Shown in pieces: positions 1-6,980 of a stretch of DNA of 8,545 nt. A program made the position numbers and the translations under genes. The DNA lies in contig JALSNH010000190.1 of the NCBI GenBank assembly GCA_026987085.1, positions 1 to 8,545 on the forward strand. The letters run 5' to 3'. The stretch's first letter is position 1. Every line of letters begins with the position of its first letter. Source of the DNA: Aquificota bacterium (lineage in GTDB: Bacteria > Aquificota > Aquificia > Aquificales > QOAS01). The notes under the pieces are model-generated. The model made no database searches and was not told the DNA's origin. It was given only the letters and a program-made list of their open reading frames with translations.

Positions 1-607
1 ACCTAAATTCTCTTCTTTCCTCCAAAAGACTTTCCAGTTGAAAATCCTCAAGAAGGTCGAGATAACTACCGAAAGCGGCTCCAAAACCTATTCTACTTAC
101 TTTCAGAGTGGGAAGTTTTCCTTTTAAAACCTTCGCAAGGTAGGAAGCGGTAGCTTCACCCTCCGTGTTGGGATTAGTTGCTATTATTATCTCAACAGGT
201 TGATACCTTTCCACCCTCTCCAAAAGGCGGTCTATATTCAAATCTTCGGGACCGATGCCTTCAAGTGGAGATATCCGCCCTCCCAAAATGTGGTAAACAC
301 CTTTGTATTTACCGAGCCTTTCAATAGAGTAAGCATCGGAACTTTCTTCAACCACAGTGATCAACTTTTTAATCCTTTTAGGAGAAGTGCAAATATCGCA
401 AACTTCTTTGGGAGTGTATATCCCGCATTCTTTACAAGGCTTTAGCTTTTCCACCGCATTCGCAAGATTCTTCACTATTTCCGTTCGCTCTTTGGGAGGT
501 AGTTTTAAAAGCGAATAAAAGAACCGGGAAGCTCCCCTCTCACCGTATCCAGGAATTTTTTGAAGCAATTCCAAGGTTTTTTCTATCTCTTCCGGAATGA
601 AGGGCAT
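1..607 (-). CDS. recR: Recombination mediator protein RecR (3' end at window edge)
   Basis: RecR works with RecO (and RecF) to load RecA onto SSB-coated single-stranded DNA in gap repair; it forms a ring or clamp on DNA in the cytoplasm. Translating the minus strand from ATG at 607 gives 202 codons with no stop before the edge. Visible parts, in order: a helix-hairpin-helix region at residues about 12-30 (KIPGYGERGASRF); a four-cysteine zinc finger with C58, C61, C70 and C73; a Toprim domain from about 83 with VVEESSDAYSIE (E87), KGVYHILGGRISPLEGIGPEDL (102-123, broken here only by reading) and ATNPNTEGEAT (143-153). The family is about 198-201 aa, so the stop is probably the next codon, which starts with T. 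The C-terminal segment RIGFGAAFG differs from the usual RIAxGLPVG. It follows bioF after 53 bp with no terminator seen, so co-transcription is likely. No clear Shine-Dalgarno precedes the ATG. Confidence 0.95.
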   Translation of the reverse strand, partial: MPFIPEEIEKTLELLQKIPGYGERGASRFFYSLLKLPPKERTEIVKNLANAVEKLKPCKECGIYTPKEVCDICTSPKRIKKLITVVEESSDAYSIERLGKYKGVYHILGGRISPLEGIGPEDLNIDRLLERVERYQPVEIIIATNPNTEGEATASYLAKVLKGKLPTLKVSRIGFGAAFGSYLDLLEDFQLESLLEERREFR

Positions 608-660
608 CTTTTCGCTTTAAGTTTAAAGGAAAAAACAAACTTTTATGCAAACAAGCTTTT

Positions 661-1779
661 TTACGAGGTCCTATTTAAAACCTTTAAAAAGTCCTCATAA
701 ATTTGGCGGGAATGTTCCAAAGTTATAGTCAATCTCAACCTTGCCTTTCCTTTTTCCACTGTCGGATACCTTATAGCCTGGACAAAGTAGCCCTTTTGAA
801 GGAGATAATCCCTCAATTCCATTGCGCGTTTTTCATCGTAAACCATTATTGGAACTATAGGAGTGAAATATTCAGTTATACCCAAATCCCATCCAAGCTT
901 TTTTAACTCGTTTTTTACCCACCTTGAAAGGTCTTGTAATTTTTCAATCAATTGTGGTTCACCTTTCAAAATCTCCAAACCTTTTTTGGCAGCCGCAAGG
1001 GCGGGCGGAGGTAAAGATGTGGAAAAAATTACAGGCCTTGCATTGTTTATTAAAAACTCTATAACCGTTGAAGAGGCACATATATACGCTCCATAACTTC
1101 CAAGGGCCTTTGAAAAAGTTCCTACCTCCACAATGAAAGGTTTCCACTCAATCTTCCAAAAATGGAGAGAGGATATACCTACCGTTCCTGTAGCGTGGGC
1201 ATCATCTACAATAAGAAAACATTTGTAGGTTTCGGCAATTTCTGTAAGCTCCTTTAAAGGTGCAAGATCCCCATCCATACTAAAAACACCATCGGTGATT
1301 ATTAAGCACTTTTTGTATTTACTTCTTTTTTTATCGAGGAAACTTTTTACTATTTCCGTATCTTTGTGAGGATAGATAAATCTATCGGCTTTAGATAACC
1401 TTACTCCATCCACTATGGAGGCGTGGTTTAAACGGTCGGAAAGAATTACATCTCCTTCTCCTGCCAGAGAAGTTATAACGGCTAAATTTGCCAGATAACC
1501 GCTTCCAACCGTTATGCACGCCGGAATTTCCTTTACCCTACTTAGAACTTTCTCAACCTTTCTATGAAGTCCTGTATAGCCGCTTACCAGTTGGGAAGCC
1601 CCGCTACCGGTTCCGTAAATATCGATAGCCTTTTTAGCGGCCTCCTTTACCTCTCTTCGATTTGAAAGATTCAAATAGTTATTTGAACATAAAACTTTTA
1701 GCCCTTCGGGAATAAACCTTTCCCGGTAGAGATTTTTCCTTTTTAACTCTTCGAGTTCCTTTTTTAAAAGTTCCTCCAC
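661..1779 (-). CDS. bioF: 8-amino-7-oxononanoate synthase (biotin biosynthesis)
   Basis: PLP-dependent enzyme of the alpha-oxoamine synthase family. It condenses L-alanine with pimeloyl-thioester (CoA or ACP) to form 8-amino-7-oxononanoate, an early step of biotin synthesis. The 372 residues fit BioF (about 380). Visible family signatures: GTGSGASQLVSG at 56-67; the PLP-stacking His in LNHAS (H119); DDAHATG with the cofactor-contacting D192 and H195; the Schiff-base lysine in TFSKALGSYG (K224); STSLPP at 253-258; and the C-terminal ARLRLT segment at 346-351. The start is GTG at 1779, because an in-frame stop lies just upstream at 1792-1794 and no other start codon intervenes; there is no good Shine-Dalgarno before it. 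It is divergent from narB and 53 bp ahead of recR. No other bio gene is in the window. Glycine C-acetyltransferase (Kbl) is the main alternative, but the length and the PTVEKGKARLRLT tail favour BioF. Confidence 0.9.
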   Translation of the reverse strand: MEELLKKELEELKRKNLYRERFIPEGLKVLCSNNYLNLSNRREVKEAAKKAIDIYGTGSGASQLVSGYTGLHRKVEKVLSRVKEIPACITVGSGYLANLAVITSLAGEGDVILSDRLNHASIVDGVRLSKADRFIYPHKDTEIVKSFLDKKRSKYKKCLIITDGVFSMDGDLAPLKELTEIAETYKCFLIVDDAHATGTVGISSLHFWKIEWKPFIVEVGTFSKALGSYGAYICASSTVIEFLINNARPVIFSTSLPPPALAAAKKGLEILKGEPQLIEKLQDLSRWVKNELKKLGWDLGITEYFTPIVPIMVYDEKRAMELRDYLLQKGYFVQAIRYPTVEKGKARLRLTITLEHSRQIYEDFLKVLNRTS

Positions 1780-1813
1780 AGGATTTAAAAGTTAACGAAA
1801 ATACCGCACCGAT

Positions 1814-1870
1814 TTTTGGAAAAGTTTCAATCTTGTCAACAGTGGAGGGTTTAAAAATTTCTTTCCAAAA
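1814..1870. promoter_or_regulatory. Divergent bioF-narB spacer with a 9-bp inverted repeat
   Basis: The 118-bp spacer between the divergent starts of bioF and narB holds TTTTGGAAA at 1814-1822 and its exact complement in reverse, TTTCCAAAA, at 1862-1870, with 39 bp between the arms. Arm centres are 48 bp apart. Such an arrangement could bind a dimeric regulator by looping, or be chance in AT-rich DNA. Between the arms, the minus strand carries a perfect TTGACA (1839-1834) that could be a -35 element for bioF, but no good -10 lies 16-18 bp away. No convincing sigma-70 promoter for narB was found. Function is inferred only. Confidence 0.3.
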
Positions 1871-1897
1871 GAAGGGATTTTCAAAAGTATTTTTCCG

Positions 1898-4012
1898 ATG
1901 AAGGGTGAAAACACTTTCCAATGCCCCTACTGTGGGGTAGGATGCGGACTTTATACCAACAAAGGTGAGGTACCTCTAGATGATGAAGTAATTTCTTCCG
2001 ATTTAAAGGTTAGAGGTTTAAAAAATCATCCCGCCAATAAAGGGTTAATTTGTTTGAAAGGAGTAACATTACCTATAACTTGGAAAAAAAACAGGTTAGA
2101 CTCCCCACTTTATAGGAAAAACAAAAATGAAGCCTTTAAAAGAATATCTTGGGAAGAGGCTTACGAAATCATTACCGATAAACTTTCGAAACTTTCCTCT
2201 GAGGAGATTTATTTCTACATTTCAGGTCAATTGCTTACCGAAGAAAGTTATGTAATCAACAAATTTGCTAAGGGCTTATTAAAAACCAACAATATCGATG
2301 CAAACTCTCGTCTTTGTATGGCCAGCGCTGTGGTAGCTTACAAAATGGCTTTCGGTAGCGATGGCCCCCCTTGCAGTTATGACGATATAGAAGATGCCGA
2401 TGTTTTTTTATTTGTCGGTTCGAACGCGGCCGTAGCCCATCCCGTTCTATTTAACCGCATTCAAAGGGTTAAAAATCCTAATAAGGTTTTAATAACTATT
2501 GATCCCATAGAATCGGAGACGGCCAAAAAAAGTCATCTTCACATTAGAATTAATGCGGGAACCGATACGGTTCTATTAAACGCAGTTCTTTATCTTCTCT
2601 ACAAAAGCGGAAGGATAGATAAGGAATTTATTAACCTGTATACGGAGGGTTTTGAACAAGCTATAGAGGAGGCAAAAAAATATCCTCCTTCGCTGGCAGC
2701 AAAAATTTGCGGAGTAAAGGAAAGGGATATAGAGCTTTTAGCCTATCTTTTCGCTTCCGCCAAAAAACTTATCTCCTTTTGGTCTATGGGATTAAACCAA
2801 TCCCTAAATGGGGTTATGAAAAATTTGGCACTTATAAATCTCCATTTGGCCACCGGAAGGCTAGGCGAAAAGGGCTGCCCTTTTTCCTTAACGGGACAAC
2901 CAAACGCAATGGGCGGCCGCGAGGTGGGATATTTAACCAACGGATTGCCCGGTTATAGAGATGTCCGCATTGAGGAAGAACGAAGGGATATAGAACAACT
3001 TTGGGGAGTTAACGGTATAAATAACATTCCGGGTCCCACCATAACGGAAGCTATCGACCTTATACTAGATGAAAAAATAAAACTTCTTTGGGTAGTAGGA
3101 ACAAATCCTGCTATAACTCTACCTGAGTTAGGTAAGGTATGGAAAGCCCTTGAAAAGGTCTTTTTGGTTGTAAATGAGGCCTATAGTGATGCGGACACAT
3201 TGAAATTTGCCAATATTGTTTTTCCTGCTCAAATAGTTCCCGAAAAGGAAGGAATAATGACCGGTTCCGATAGAACCATTACTTTTATCCATTCCCAGAT
3301 AGAACCCCCTCCGAACACAAAACCGGATTGGTTAATTTTTACCGAAGTTGCCCAAAGAATGGGTGCAAAAGATTTGTTTCCTTACACCGATAGGAAGGAA
3401 ATTTTTGAGGAATTTAAAAAAACTACAAAAGGAAGGCTTTGCGATATTTCCACCTTTGAGGAAAAGGATCTTCCCAAAAGGTGGGGCAGAAGATGGTTAT
3501 ACCAGACGGAGAACGGTTGGAAGTTTAAAACTCCTTCCGGCAAGGCAAAATTCTACGCTGCAACCTTCGATATTGCCGATATAGATAAGAACCTCCTTAA
3601 GGAGGAAGGTTTTGAAGCTACCTTAAAAGAGGATGAATTTATCCTTATAAACGGTCGTTTAAAAAACCATTGGCACACGATGACCAAAACGGGAAAAGTT
3701 GATATTCTCCTCAAACAGGAACTTCCTCCCTTTGCAATAATCCATCCCAAAGATGCCGACAAGCTAAATATAGATGAATGGGACCTTATAGAAATTAGCG
3801 ATGGAGAGAATAGCATTGTAAGGGTGGCAATATTTGGAAAAATACAGAGAAGGCATATTTGGACCTACTTTGGCTATCCTCTTTGGTATTCGGAAACTTC
3901 CACAAACCTCCTTTACAAGGATAGGGTAGACCCCTATTCCAAAGAGCCGGACCTTAAATTTAGAAAGGTAAAGGTAAAACTCCACAAAAAGGTTAAGCTG
4001 GAGGAGTATTAG
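1898..4012 (+). CDS. narB: Assimilatory nitrate reductase catalytic subunit (Mo-bisMGD, 4Fe-4S)
   Basis: Reduces nitrate to nitrite, probably for nitrogen assimilation, in the cytoplasm. The 704 residues match NarB-type enzymes (about 720). The N-terminus opens directly with a 4Fe-4S site, CPYCGVGC, using C9, C12, C16 and C52, followed by K54; there is no Tat signal, unlike periplasmic NapA. SRLCMASAV at 137-145 supplies the molybdenum-ligand cysteine C140, typical of Nap/Nas enzymes rather than formate dehydrogenases. Further NarB-like blocks are GSDGPP with YDD (153-163), HPVLFNR (181-187), TGQPNAMGGREVG (332-344) and WHTMTKTGKVD (592-602) in the C-terminal cofactor domain. The C-terminal BFD-type 2Fe-2S extension of Klebsiella NasA is absent, and no NasB-like flavoprotein is adjacent, so a ferredoxin donor is likely (inference). 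The ATG at 1898 is the only usable start before the cluster; no Shine-Dalgarno is seen. Its last 20 bp overlap the convergent ATPase gene. Confidence 0.85.
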   Translation: MKGENTFQCPYCGVGCGLYTNKGEVPLDDEVISSDLKVRGLKNHPANKGLICLKGVTLPITWKKNRLDSPLYRKNKNEAFKRISWEEAYEIITDKLSKLSSEEIYFYISGQLLTEESYVINKFAKGLLKTNNIDANSRLCMASAVVAYKMAFGSDGPPCSYDDIEDADVFLFVGSNAAVAHPVLFNRIQRVKNPNKVLITIDPIESETAKKSHLHIRINAGTDTVLLNAVLYLLYKSGRIDKEFINLYTEGFEQAIEEAKKYPPSLAAKICGVKERDIELLAYLFASAKKLISFWSMGLNQSLNGVMKNLALINLHLATGRLGEKGCPFSLTGQPNAMGGREVGYLTNGLPGYRDVRIEEERRDIEQLWGVNGINNIPGPTITEAIDLILDEKIKLLWVVGTNPAITLPELGKVWKALEKVFLVVNEAYSDADTLKFANIVFPAQIVPEKEGIMTGSDRTITFIHSQIEPPPNTKPDWLIFTEVAQRMGAKDLFPYTDRKEIFEEFKKTTKGRLCDISTFEEKDLPKRWGRRWLYQTENGWKFKTPSGKAKFYAATFDIADIDKNLLKEEGFEATLKEDEFILINGRLKNHWHTMTKTGKVDILLKQELPPFAIIHPKDADKLNIDEWDLIEISDGENSIVRVAIFGKIQRRHIWTYFGYPLWYSETSTNLLYKDRVDPYSKEPDLKFRKVKVKLHKKVKLEEY

Positions 4013-4940
4013 TTTCCTCCTTCCTAAGGAATTTCCTTTTTCTAGCCTCGGAAAGTGTAGGTCCTATTTTTACCAAACCTAAGTCGGTTATTTCCATTAG
4101 ATGGAGTTTTGTATCGTGTCCGCAAAGGCGACACCCATCTATGCGGAAAAATCTAACGAGGTCTCCAATTTCCGCTCCGTAAAGTTTGGCTTGATACTGG
4201 GTTAAAACTAGCTCTTTAGCCATCACAAAGGTGCAATCAACTATATGGCTTACCGCATAGCCTCCTGCAGCTTCAGCCGATAGTTCCTCATGACCGCTTC
4301 TCTTTTGAGATACAAAAATAGCGGTTTGATACCACTTTTTCATAAAATTAAAAAACTGCCTAACTATTTGACGGGCAAGCATCTCTTTTGCTTCAAAAAG
4401 GCCTGTTATAGAGTCGATAATGGTAAATCTCGGCTTGTAAGTTCTGTAAACGTAAGCAAGAGTTTCAAACATATCGGGAAGGTTGTTTCTTATCTTGTGG
4501 TTGGAAGCCGCGTCCAACATAATAATGTTGTCTTCAAACTCCTCAAACTTTAGGCCCATAGCTGCCGCCCGTTCTTTTAACCCAAGAGCCACAAAAGGAG
4601 CGGGACTTTCAACGGTAATAAAAACTACCTTTTCTCCTTCGGAGGCTCTCTTTATTGCTATCTGCTCCGCCATTAGAGATTTACCGGTGTCCGATACCCC
4701 CGTAAGGTTTATTACCGCATACCTTGGAATACCTCCTAAAGGTTTCTTTTGAACCTTTCCCGTTTTAGAGTCTATTTCGGCTCTAAAAAAGAGATTATCG
4801 AGCCCTTCAACACCGGTAGGCACCCCTTCTAGTTTTGGAGCCTTTTGTATGGCCTCGTGGCCGAGCCATATAGCTTCCTTTACAACTTCAGGTTTATGGT
4901 ATTCCTCTTCGGGATAAAACCTCTTTTCAAATCTATCCAT
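3993..4940 (-). CDS. Single-domain KaiC/RadA-like RecA-superfamily ATPase, partner of DUF505 protein
   Basis: A 315-residue ATPase of the KaiC-like branch of RecA fold proteins, found mainly in archaea and thermophilic bacteria; its role is not established. Visible: the KaiC-type entry GVPTGVEGLDNLF (39-51); Walker A GVSDTGKS (81-88, K87); a strand ending in acidic E111 in FITVESPAP, near where KaiC has its catalytic glutamates; Walker B FTIID (172-176, D176); and IFVSQKRSG (208-216), resembling the sensor strand. Only one KaiC domain is present, unlike cyanobacterial clock KaiC. The C-terminal part has CRLCGH (C270, C273, H275) plus H280, a possible metal site or redox pair. It lies 55 bp downstream of the DUF505 gene. 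I recall TIGRFAM describing such an AF_0795-type KaiC family and a separate near-KaiC domain. The ATG at 4940 has no evident Shine-Dalgarno. The 3' end overlaps narB by 20 bp. Confidence 0.88.
   Translation of the reverse strand: MDRFEKRFYPEEEYHKPEVVKEAIWLGHEAIQKAPKLEGVPTGVEGLDNLFFRAEIDSKTGKVQKKPLGGIPRYAVINLTGVSDTGKSLMAEQIAIKRASEGEKVVFITVESPAPFVALGLKERAAAMGLKFEEFEDNIIMLDAASNHKIRNNLPDMFETLAYVYRTYKPRFTIIDSITGLFEAKEMLARQIVRQFFNFMKKWYQTAIFVSQKRSGHEELSAEAAGGYAVSHIVDCTFVMAKELVLTQYQAKLYGAEIGDLVRFFRIDGCRLCGHDTKLHLMEITDLGLVKIGPTLSEARKRKFLRKEETNTPPA
4000..4020. terminator. Weak hairpin in the narB / ATPase tail-to-tail overlap
   Basis: GGAGGA at 4000-4005 pairs with TCCTCC at 4015-4020 across a 9-base loop that contains the narB stop codon. 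On the minus strand the hairpin is followed after about 8 bases by CTTTTT, so it could act as a weak terminator for the ATPase gene. On the plus strand the T-rich stretch is further away (about 4032-4041). The stem is only 6 bp, so this is a tentative bidirectional terminator. Confidence 0.22.
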
Positions 4941-4981
4941 AATTAGGAAAGATAGAAAAATTGACCTTGGTTAGGAAGTTT

Positions 4982-5034
4982 AAAAAGAAAAAAGATTAAG
5001 AGTTAAGAAGTTCCAGAGCTTTAAGAACTTTTAA
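4982..5034 (-). terminator. Terminator-like hairpin with T-tract between DUF505 and ATPase genes
   Basis: Read on the minus strand, TTAAAAGTTC (5034-5025) pairs over 10 bp with GAACTT-c-TTAA (5013-5003, one bulged C) around an 11-base loop. After about 9 bases comes a T-rich tract, TTTTTTC then TTTTT (4993-4982). The stem lies in the last codons of the DUF505 gene, and the tract lies just past its stop codon. The stem is AT-rich, so in a thermophile it may be inefficient. Partial termination here would lower ATPase expression relative to DUF505. Confidence 0.35.
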
Positions 5035-6951
5035 ACCGGCCTCATTGATAGAGGTTTTACCAATTAGGTTGGCAACCCTTAAAACTACCAACTCTTTTTC
5101 GAAAGTATCCTTATCTAAACCGGTTAACCTAAGGGCTTCCTCGATATTTTTAGGCAAGATTCTAACCCTTTCTTCTTTTACATAGAGGTTTCCAACCTTT
5201 CTAAGGGCTTCGAGAATTCTTACCGCAATAGGTGTAAGCGGTTGGGCTACACCTTCGGGAACACCTGCTAAAGCCTCTTTTATCAATTTACCGGCTTCGG
5301 TAAGAATTACAGCTTCATTTTGAAGAATATTGAGATAACCTCTAGCTTCCAATTTATTCAAAGCGTAAGTTACCTCTTCCTTCCAAGTTTCGTCAAACTG
5401 AGCGTAAACATCTTTTAGGAAAAAGCCTCTAGCGGGGATTTTATGGAGAACTTGAAGTTCAAATCGGGTGATGTGGGGTAGCCTACGGATTTTGTAAGCC
5501 AACTCGGAGTAAAGTTTTCCTGCAACGGTAGGTTCTCCGGCACCTATCAGCTTTTCCTCAACAGCCCGGTTATACCAATCTACATTAGGCGCAGAAATTT
5601 CCCTGTTTGTTATAGTTATGGCTTTAACTGCGGTAGAGCTTATTTCTCTAAAGCCTCTTTGTTTCATATCGTTAAGAACTTCCTCTCCATATTCGGTGAG
5701 CTTATGAACCTTTTGTCCTTTATGCTCTTCGGTAGTTATTAGGTTGAACGCTTCAAGTGTATAAAGAGCCTCTTGAACCACATCGAAAAGTTTTTCATAC
5801 CATTCATTACCCTTTTCGTAGAAAGACTTGAATAATTCCTCTATGGATTTAACTTCGGCAAATTTCTTTCTAATTTCCTCCTTTTTCTTATAGTTGAAAT
5901 CTTGATTGATTTTTCTTCCGTAGTAGTCGACCAAGTGCTTATACTCTTTTAGAGGTTTTTCCAATAGAAAGTGAACGATTTGGTCTACAGTAGGAACTAT
6001 TTCGGGATTTTTGGGATTTTCTTCCTTCCAAATGTAGTCGATAGTTTTTAAAAGTTCCGCTTCGAGGATTTCAATATTAAAGGTCCTTACAGGGAGAAAC
6101 TCTTTATCCTTCCATAAACGGTAAACCTCTATCAATTTTTCTCCGCCGGGGTAAAGGTTTCCTTCCTCGTCAACCAAACCGAGTTCCCATAGAGTTTCCT
6201 TTTCGCTATCGGAGAGATTTTCAAAACCCTCGTCGAGGATTTTTATCAACGAATAGAGAATATCTTCGCTTATCAAAACCGGTAAGCTGGGAGCTATGTA
6301 GTTTAAGGCGTCTTTAACAGCTTTACCTAAACCTGTAAAGGCGTAGATGTCGCTGTTAGGAACCGAGAAGGCTATAAGTCTCATAGATTCCAGCAATTCC
6401 GGAAAACGTCCACCTTCCGGAAGATGACCACTTTCGTTGGGCCCTACAGGAGTTTGCTTAATGTATTCGGCTAGCTCTTTTGAAATTTCCAAGCGTGGTG
6501 TGGCGTTTTTGAAAATTTCGAAGATATCTTTTGCGTATCTATTAATAACCTTAAATTCACCTTTCTTTTCTTCTTTTTTAATCTCAATGAAACCTCTTTC
6601 TTCCAAAGCTTTTTCGGTGAGTTCACCAGGTAGGTCGTTATTTTCAATAGCATCTGCAATCATAGTGATGACTTCGGTTCCGAGCCATCTAAAGTTTTTG
6701 TCCCAATGTTCCGGATGGGGAATTAGACCTTTTTCAACCATTTCTTCCAGAAGGGTTACCAGAGCCCTACCCCAGTATGTGAGACCGTATTGAAGGGGAT
6801 TATAGAGTTCGGCTAAGTTTTGAAATTCCAATTCTTGAAAGATAGGTTCCCTTTCAGGGCTAATGTTGTAATAGATATCGCTTCTTTCCCTTTCTCTTTC
6901 ATGTTTTAGAAGGTCCAGCAGTGCTATTGCGTGCTCTTTTCTAATTAGCAT
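4996..6951 (-). CDS. DUF505-family multi-winged-helix-like protein
   Basis: A 651-residue protein I recognise as DUF505 family, of unknown function, that in thermophiles tends to sit beside a KaiC-like ATPase gene, as here. No signal peptide or membrane segment is visible; it is highly charged and probably cytoplasmic. A winged-helix-like motif (hydrophobic-T/N-x-x-G-K-x-hydrophobic, then an amphipathic helix) recurs: LTYWGRAL (57-64), FRWLGTEVI (87-95), FTGLGKAV (205-212), LYPGGEKL (266-273), LTEYGEEV (418-425), PTVAGKLY (474-481), LTEAGKLI (550-557) and INEAGLKV (635-642). The last two end clear domains of about 70-75 residues each (about 493-561 and 572-648). No catalytic motif or Walker box is evident. 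Known: its pairing with KaiC-like genes (from memory). Inferred: it is a DNA- or protein-binding partner or effector of the ATPase. The ATG at 6951 is fixed by a strong Shine-Dalgarno, and a promoter lies directly upstream. Confidence 0.83.
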   Translation of the reverse strand: MLIRKEHAIALLDLLKHERERERSDIYYNISPEREPIFQELEFQNLAELYNPLQYGLTYWGRALVTLLEEMVEKGLIPHPEHWDKNFRWLGTEVITMIADAIENNDLPGELTEKALEERGFIEIKKEEKKGEFKVINRYAKDIFEIFKNATPRLEISKELAEYIKQTPVGPNESGHLPEGGRFPELLESMRLIAFSVPNSDIYAFTGLGKAVKDALNYIAPSLPVLISEDILYSLIKILDEGFENLSDSEKETLWELGLVDEEGNLYPGGEKLIEVYRLWKDKEFLPVRTFNIEILEAELLKTIDYIWKEENPKNPEIVPTVDQIVHFLLEKPLKEYKHLVDYYGRKINQDFNYKKKEEIRKKFAEVKSIEELFKSFYEKGNEWYEKLFDVVQEALYTLEAFNLITTEEHKGQKVHKLTEYGEEVLNDMKQRGFREISSTAVKAITITNREISAPNVDWYNRAVEEKLIGAGEPTVAGKLYSELAYKIRRLPHITRFELQVLHKIPARGFFLKDVYAQFDETWKEEVTYALNKLEARGYLNILQNEAVILTEAGKLIKEALAGVPEGVAQPLTPIAVRILEALRKVGNLYVKEERVRILPKNIEEALRLTGLDKDTFEKELVVLRVANLIGKTSINEAGLKVLKALELLNS

Positions 6952-6956
6952 CTTTT

Positions 6957-6964
6957 CCTCCTTT
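6957..6964 (-). promoter_or_regulatory. Strong Shine-Dalgarno of the DUF505 gene
   Basis: The minus strand reads AAAGGAGG followed by AAAAG and then the ATG at 6951, a near-perfect anti-16S match with 5-base spacing. It sets the start of the DUF505 gene. The other start codons in the window that have visible upstream sequence lack a comparable site. Confidence 0.85.
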
Positions 6965-6980
6965 ATAGTTTTTTTATCAA

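Noticed and set aside
200..445. 81-codon plus-strand open frame
   Set aside because: It lies wholly antisense to recR, whose zinc finger and Toprim motifs are clear, and it shows no recognisable domain or start signal.
665..696. Hairpin at the 3' end of bioF (GAGG...CCTC around TTTAAA-acc-TTTAAA) as a terminator
   Set aside because: Internal loops interrupt the stem, and the minus strand continues with an A-run instead of a T-run, so it does not look like an intrinsic terminator.
1833..1856. BirA-like biotin operator (TTGTCAAC and GGTTTAAAA half-sites)
   Set aside because: The half-sites are imperfect and only 7 bp apart, whereas BirA sites have arms separated by about 14-16 bp, so biotin repression is not supported.
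1679..1921. 80-codon minus-strand open frame spanning the bioF start and divergent spacer
   Set aside because: It overlaps bioF in another frame and runs antisense into narB; the low-complexity Lys/Phe-rich translation matches no family I know.
1898..4012. Formate dehydrogenase or periplasmic NapA identity for the molybdoenzyme
   Set aside because: The cysteine ligand sits in SRLCMASAV, not the formate dehydrogenase (Sec/Cys)-x-x-H context, and there is no Tat leader as in NapA.
6437..6793. 118-codon plus-strand open frame inside the DUF505 gene
   Set aside because: Antisense shadow of a well-supported gene; it is Ser-rich, as expected from the reverse of Glu/Lys-rich coding sequence, and no ribosome site supports it.
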